Source: JAZLFH01 sp045615705
GTDB taxonomy: Bacteria; Bacillota; Clostridia; UMGS1883
NCBI GenBank assembly: GCA_045615705.1
Contig: JAZLFH010000023.1
Location: 1-53,151, forward strand
Reading direction: 5' to 3'
DNA: 53,151 bases
Within the stretch, counting starts at the first letter, position 1; each line of letters starts with the position of its first letter. The notes under the pieces are model-generated. The model searched no databases and was not told the DNA's origin. It saw nothing but the letters and a program-made list of their open reading frames with translations. Below, piece by piece: positions 52,987 through 53,151 of the stretch. The translations under genes and the position numbers were made by a program.

Positions 52987-53073
52987 GTGGCTCTGAAAAT
53001 AGATGTAGAAGTCTTAAACCGTCTCCGAAAGCGTATGTGCATACGCCGAGAAGGGAAGTTTGACGGTAGCCTT
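52987..53073 (+). repeat. Structured intergenic element related to family A (copy 3)
   Basis: Outer pairs GGCT/AGCC (52989-52992 with 53068-53071) and ACCGTC/GACGGT (53018-53023 with 53062-53067) enclose CCGAAA, a perfect GCGTATG/CATACGC hairpin and CCGAGAAGG, then GAAGTTTG. The order CCGAA, hairpin, CCGAGA, GAAGTTTG matches copies 1 and 2, with a differing hairpin sequence that keeps its pairing. It lies between the CofE-like stop and a terminator, so it may be a 3' UTR or a small RNA. Confidence 0.55.
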
Positions 53074-53088
53074 GTAATAAAAATAAAA

Positions 53089-53115
53089 TAAACCCACCTA
53101 AACGGTGGGTTTATT
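53089..53115 (+). terminator. Terminator after the CofE-like gene
   Basis: AAACCCACC and GGTGGGTTT pair around TAAAC, followed by ATT. The T-run is weak. It resembles the hairpin at 51305-51339. Confidence 0.65.
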
Positions 53116-53151
53116 CATCTTAAATAATTTAAAAATCATTTTACAAGGCGT

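Noticed and set aside
1..53151. CRISPR arrays, tRNA and rRNA genes
   Set aside because: No regularly spaced short repeats and no tRNA or rRNA sequence recognised on either strand by eye.

Overview
The window reads as chromosome of a low-GC, anaerobic, spore-forming member of the Clostridia (Firmicutes). The evidence is sporulation genes (dipicolinate synthase dpaAB, spoVAC-spoVAD, a SpoIIIE/FtsK translocase), two S-layer-homology proteins, a T-box riboswitch, strong GGAGG-type ribosome binding sites and clean TTGACA/TATAAT promoters. No tRNA, rRNA, CRISPR array or intact mobile element was found. The exact genus cannot be named from sequence alone; an uncultured gut-type Clostridium is a guess.

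Layout. 1-8.1 kb (+): a polyamine ABC transporter operon in the order regulator-B-C-D-A, continuing within 1-6 nt into glnS and gltX. 8.1-12.0 kb (+): a small surface-polysaccharide operon (glycosyltransferase, Wzx-type flippase, UDP-sugar dehydrogenase). 12.0-14.7 kb (-): an isolated phage tail-tip/lysis remnant (tail fibre, leucine-rich-repeat protein, 54-aa ORF, holin-like protein, amidase-fold protein lacking two zinc ligands). 14.9-17.1 kb (+): dpaAB and a CpsB-type phosphatase. 17.2-21.5 kb: asnS (-) and a 53-aa membrane protein plus valS (+). 21.5-25 kb: intergenic repeats and a 911-aa S-layer protein (-) with a strong promoter and structured leader. 25-32.2 kb: a corrinoid-activator-like Fe-S protein (+), then the minus-strand operon uppP-ftsK-ygiQ-folD. 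32.3-34.5 kb (+): spoVAC-spoVAD and a polysaccharide deacetylase. 34.5-37.3 kb (-): HD protein-mnmA-metY. 37.4-45.6 kb (+): thioredoxin-like DUF255 protein, second SLH protein, T-box plus XRE-cupin-acyl-CoA-ligase fusion, and a CapD/PglF-type sugar dehydratase. 45.7-51.6 kb (-): COG2426 protein-metK-61-aa protein-recD2-comF-queG, and rpmB. 51.8-53.0 kb (+): a CofE-like ligase.

Most notable: (1) a 758-residue protein fusing an XRE helix-turn-helix, a cupin and a full acyl-CoA synthetase, placed behind a T-box leader whose specifier reads best as AUC (isoleucine). Together these suggest an isoleucine-starvation-controlled enzyme that activates a branched short-chain acid. (2) Two families of intergenic hairpin repeats, one acting as terminators (three copies) and one resembling a structured RNA (three copies). 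(3) A phage remnant with an apparently dead amidase. (4) A 137-nt same-strand overlap between ygiQ and folD. (5) Five tandem units of about 75 residues in the second SLH protein.

Links between genes: GluRS, GlnRS, AsnRS and ValRS all lie here; MnmA and QueG modify tRNA anticodons; UppP, the flippase, the sugar enzymes and the SLH proteins all serve the cell envelope. All functional calls rest on motif recognition by eye; no database search was run.
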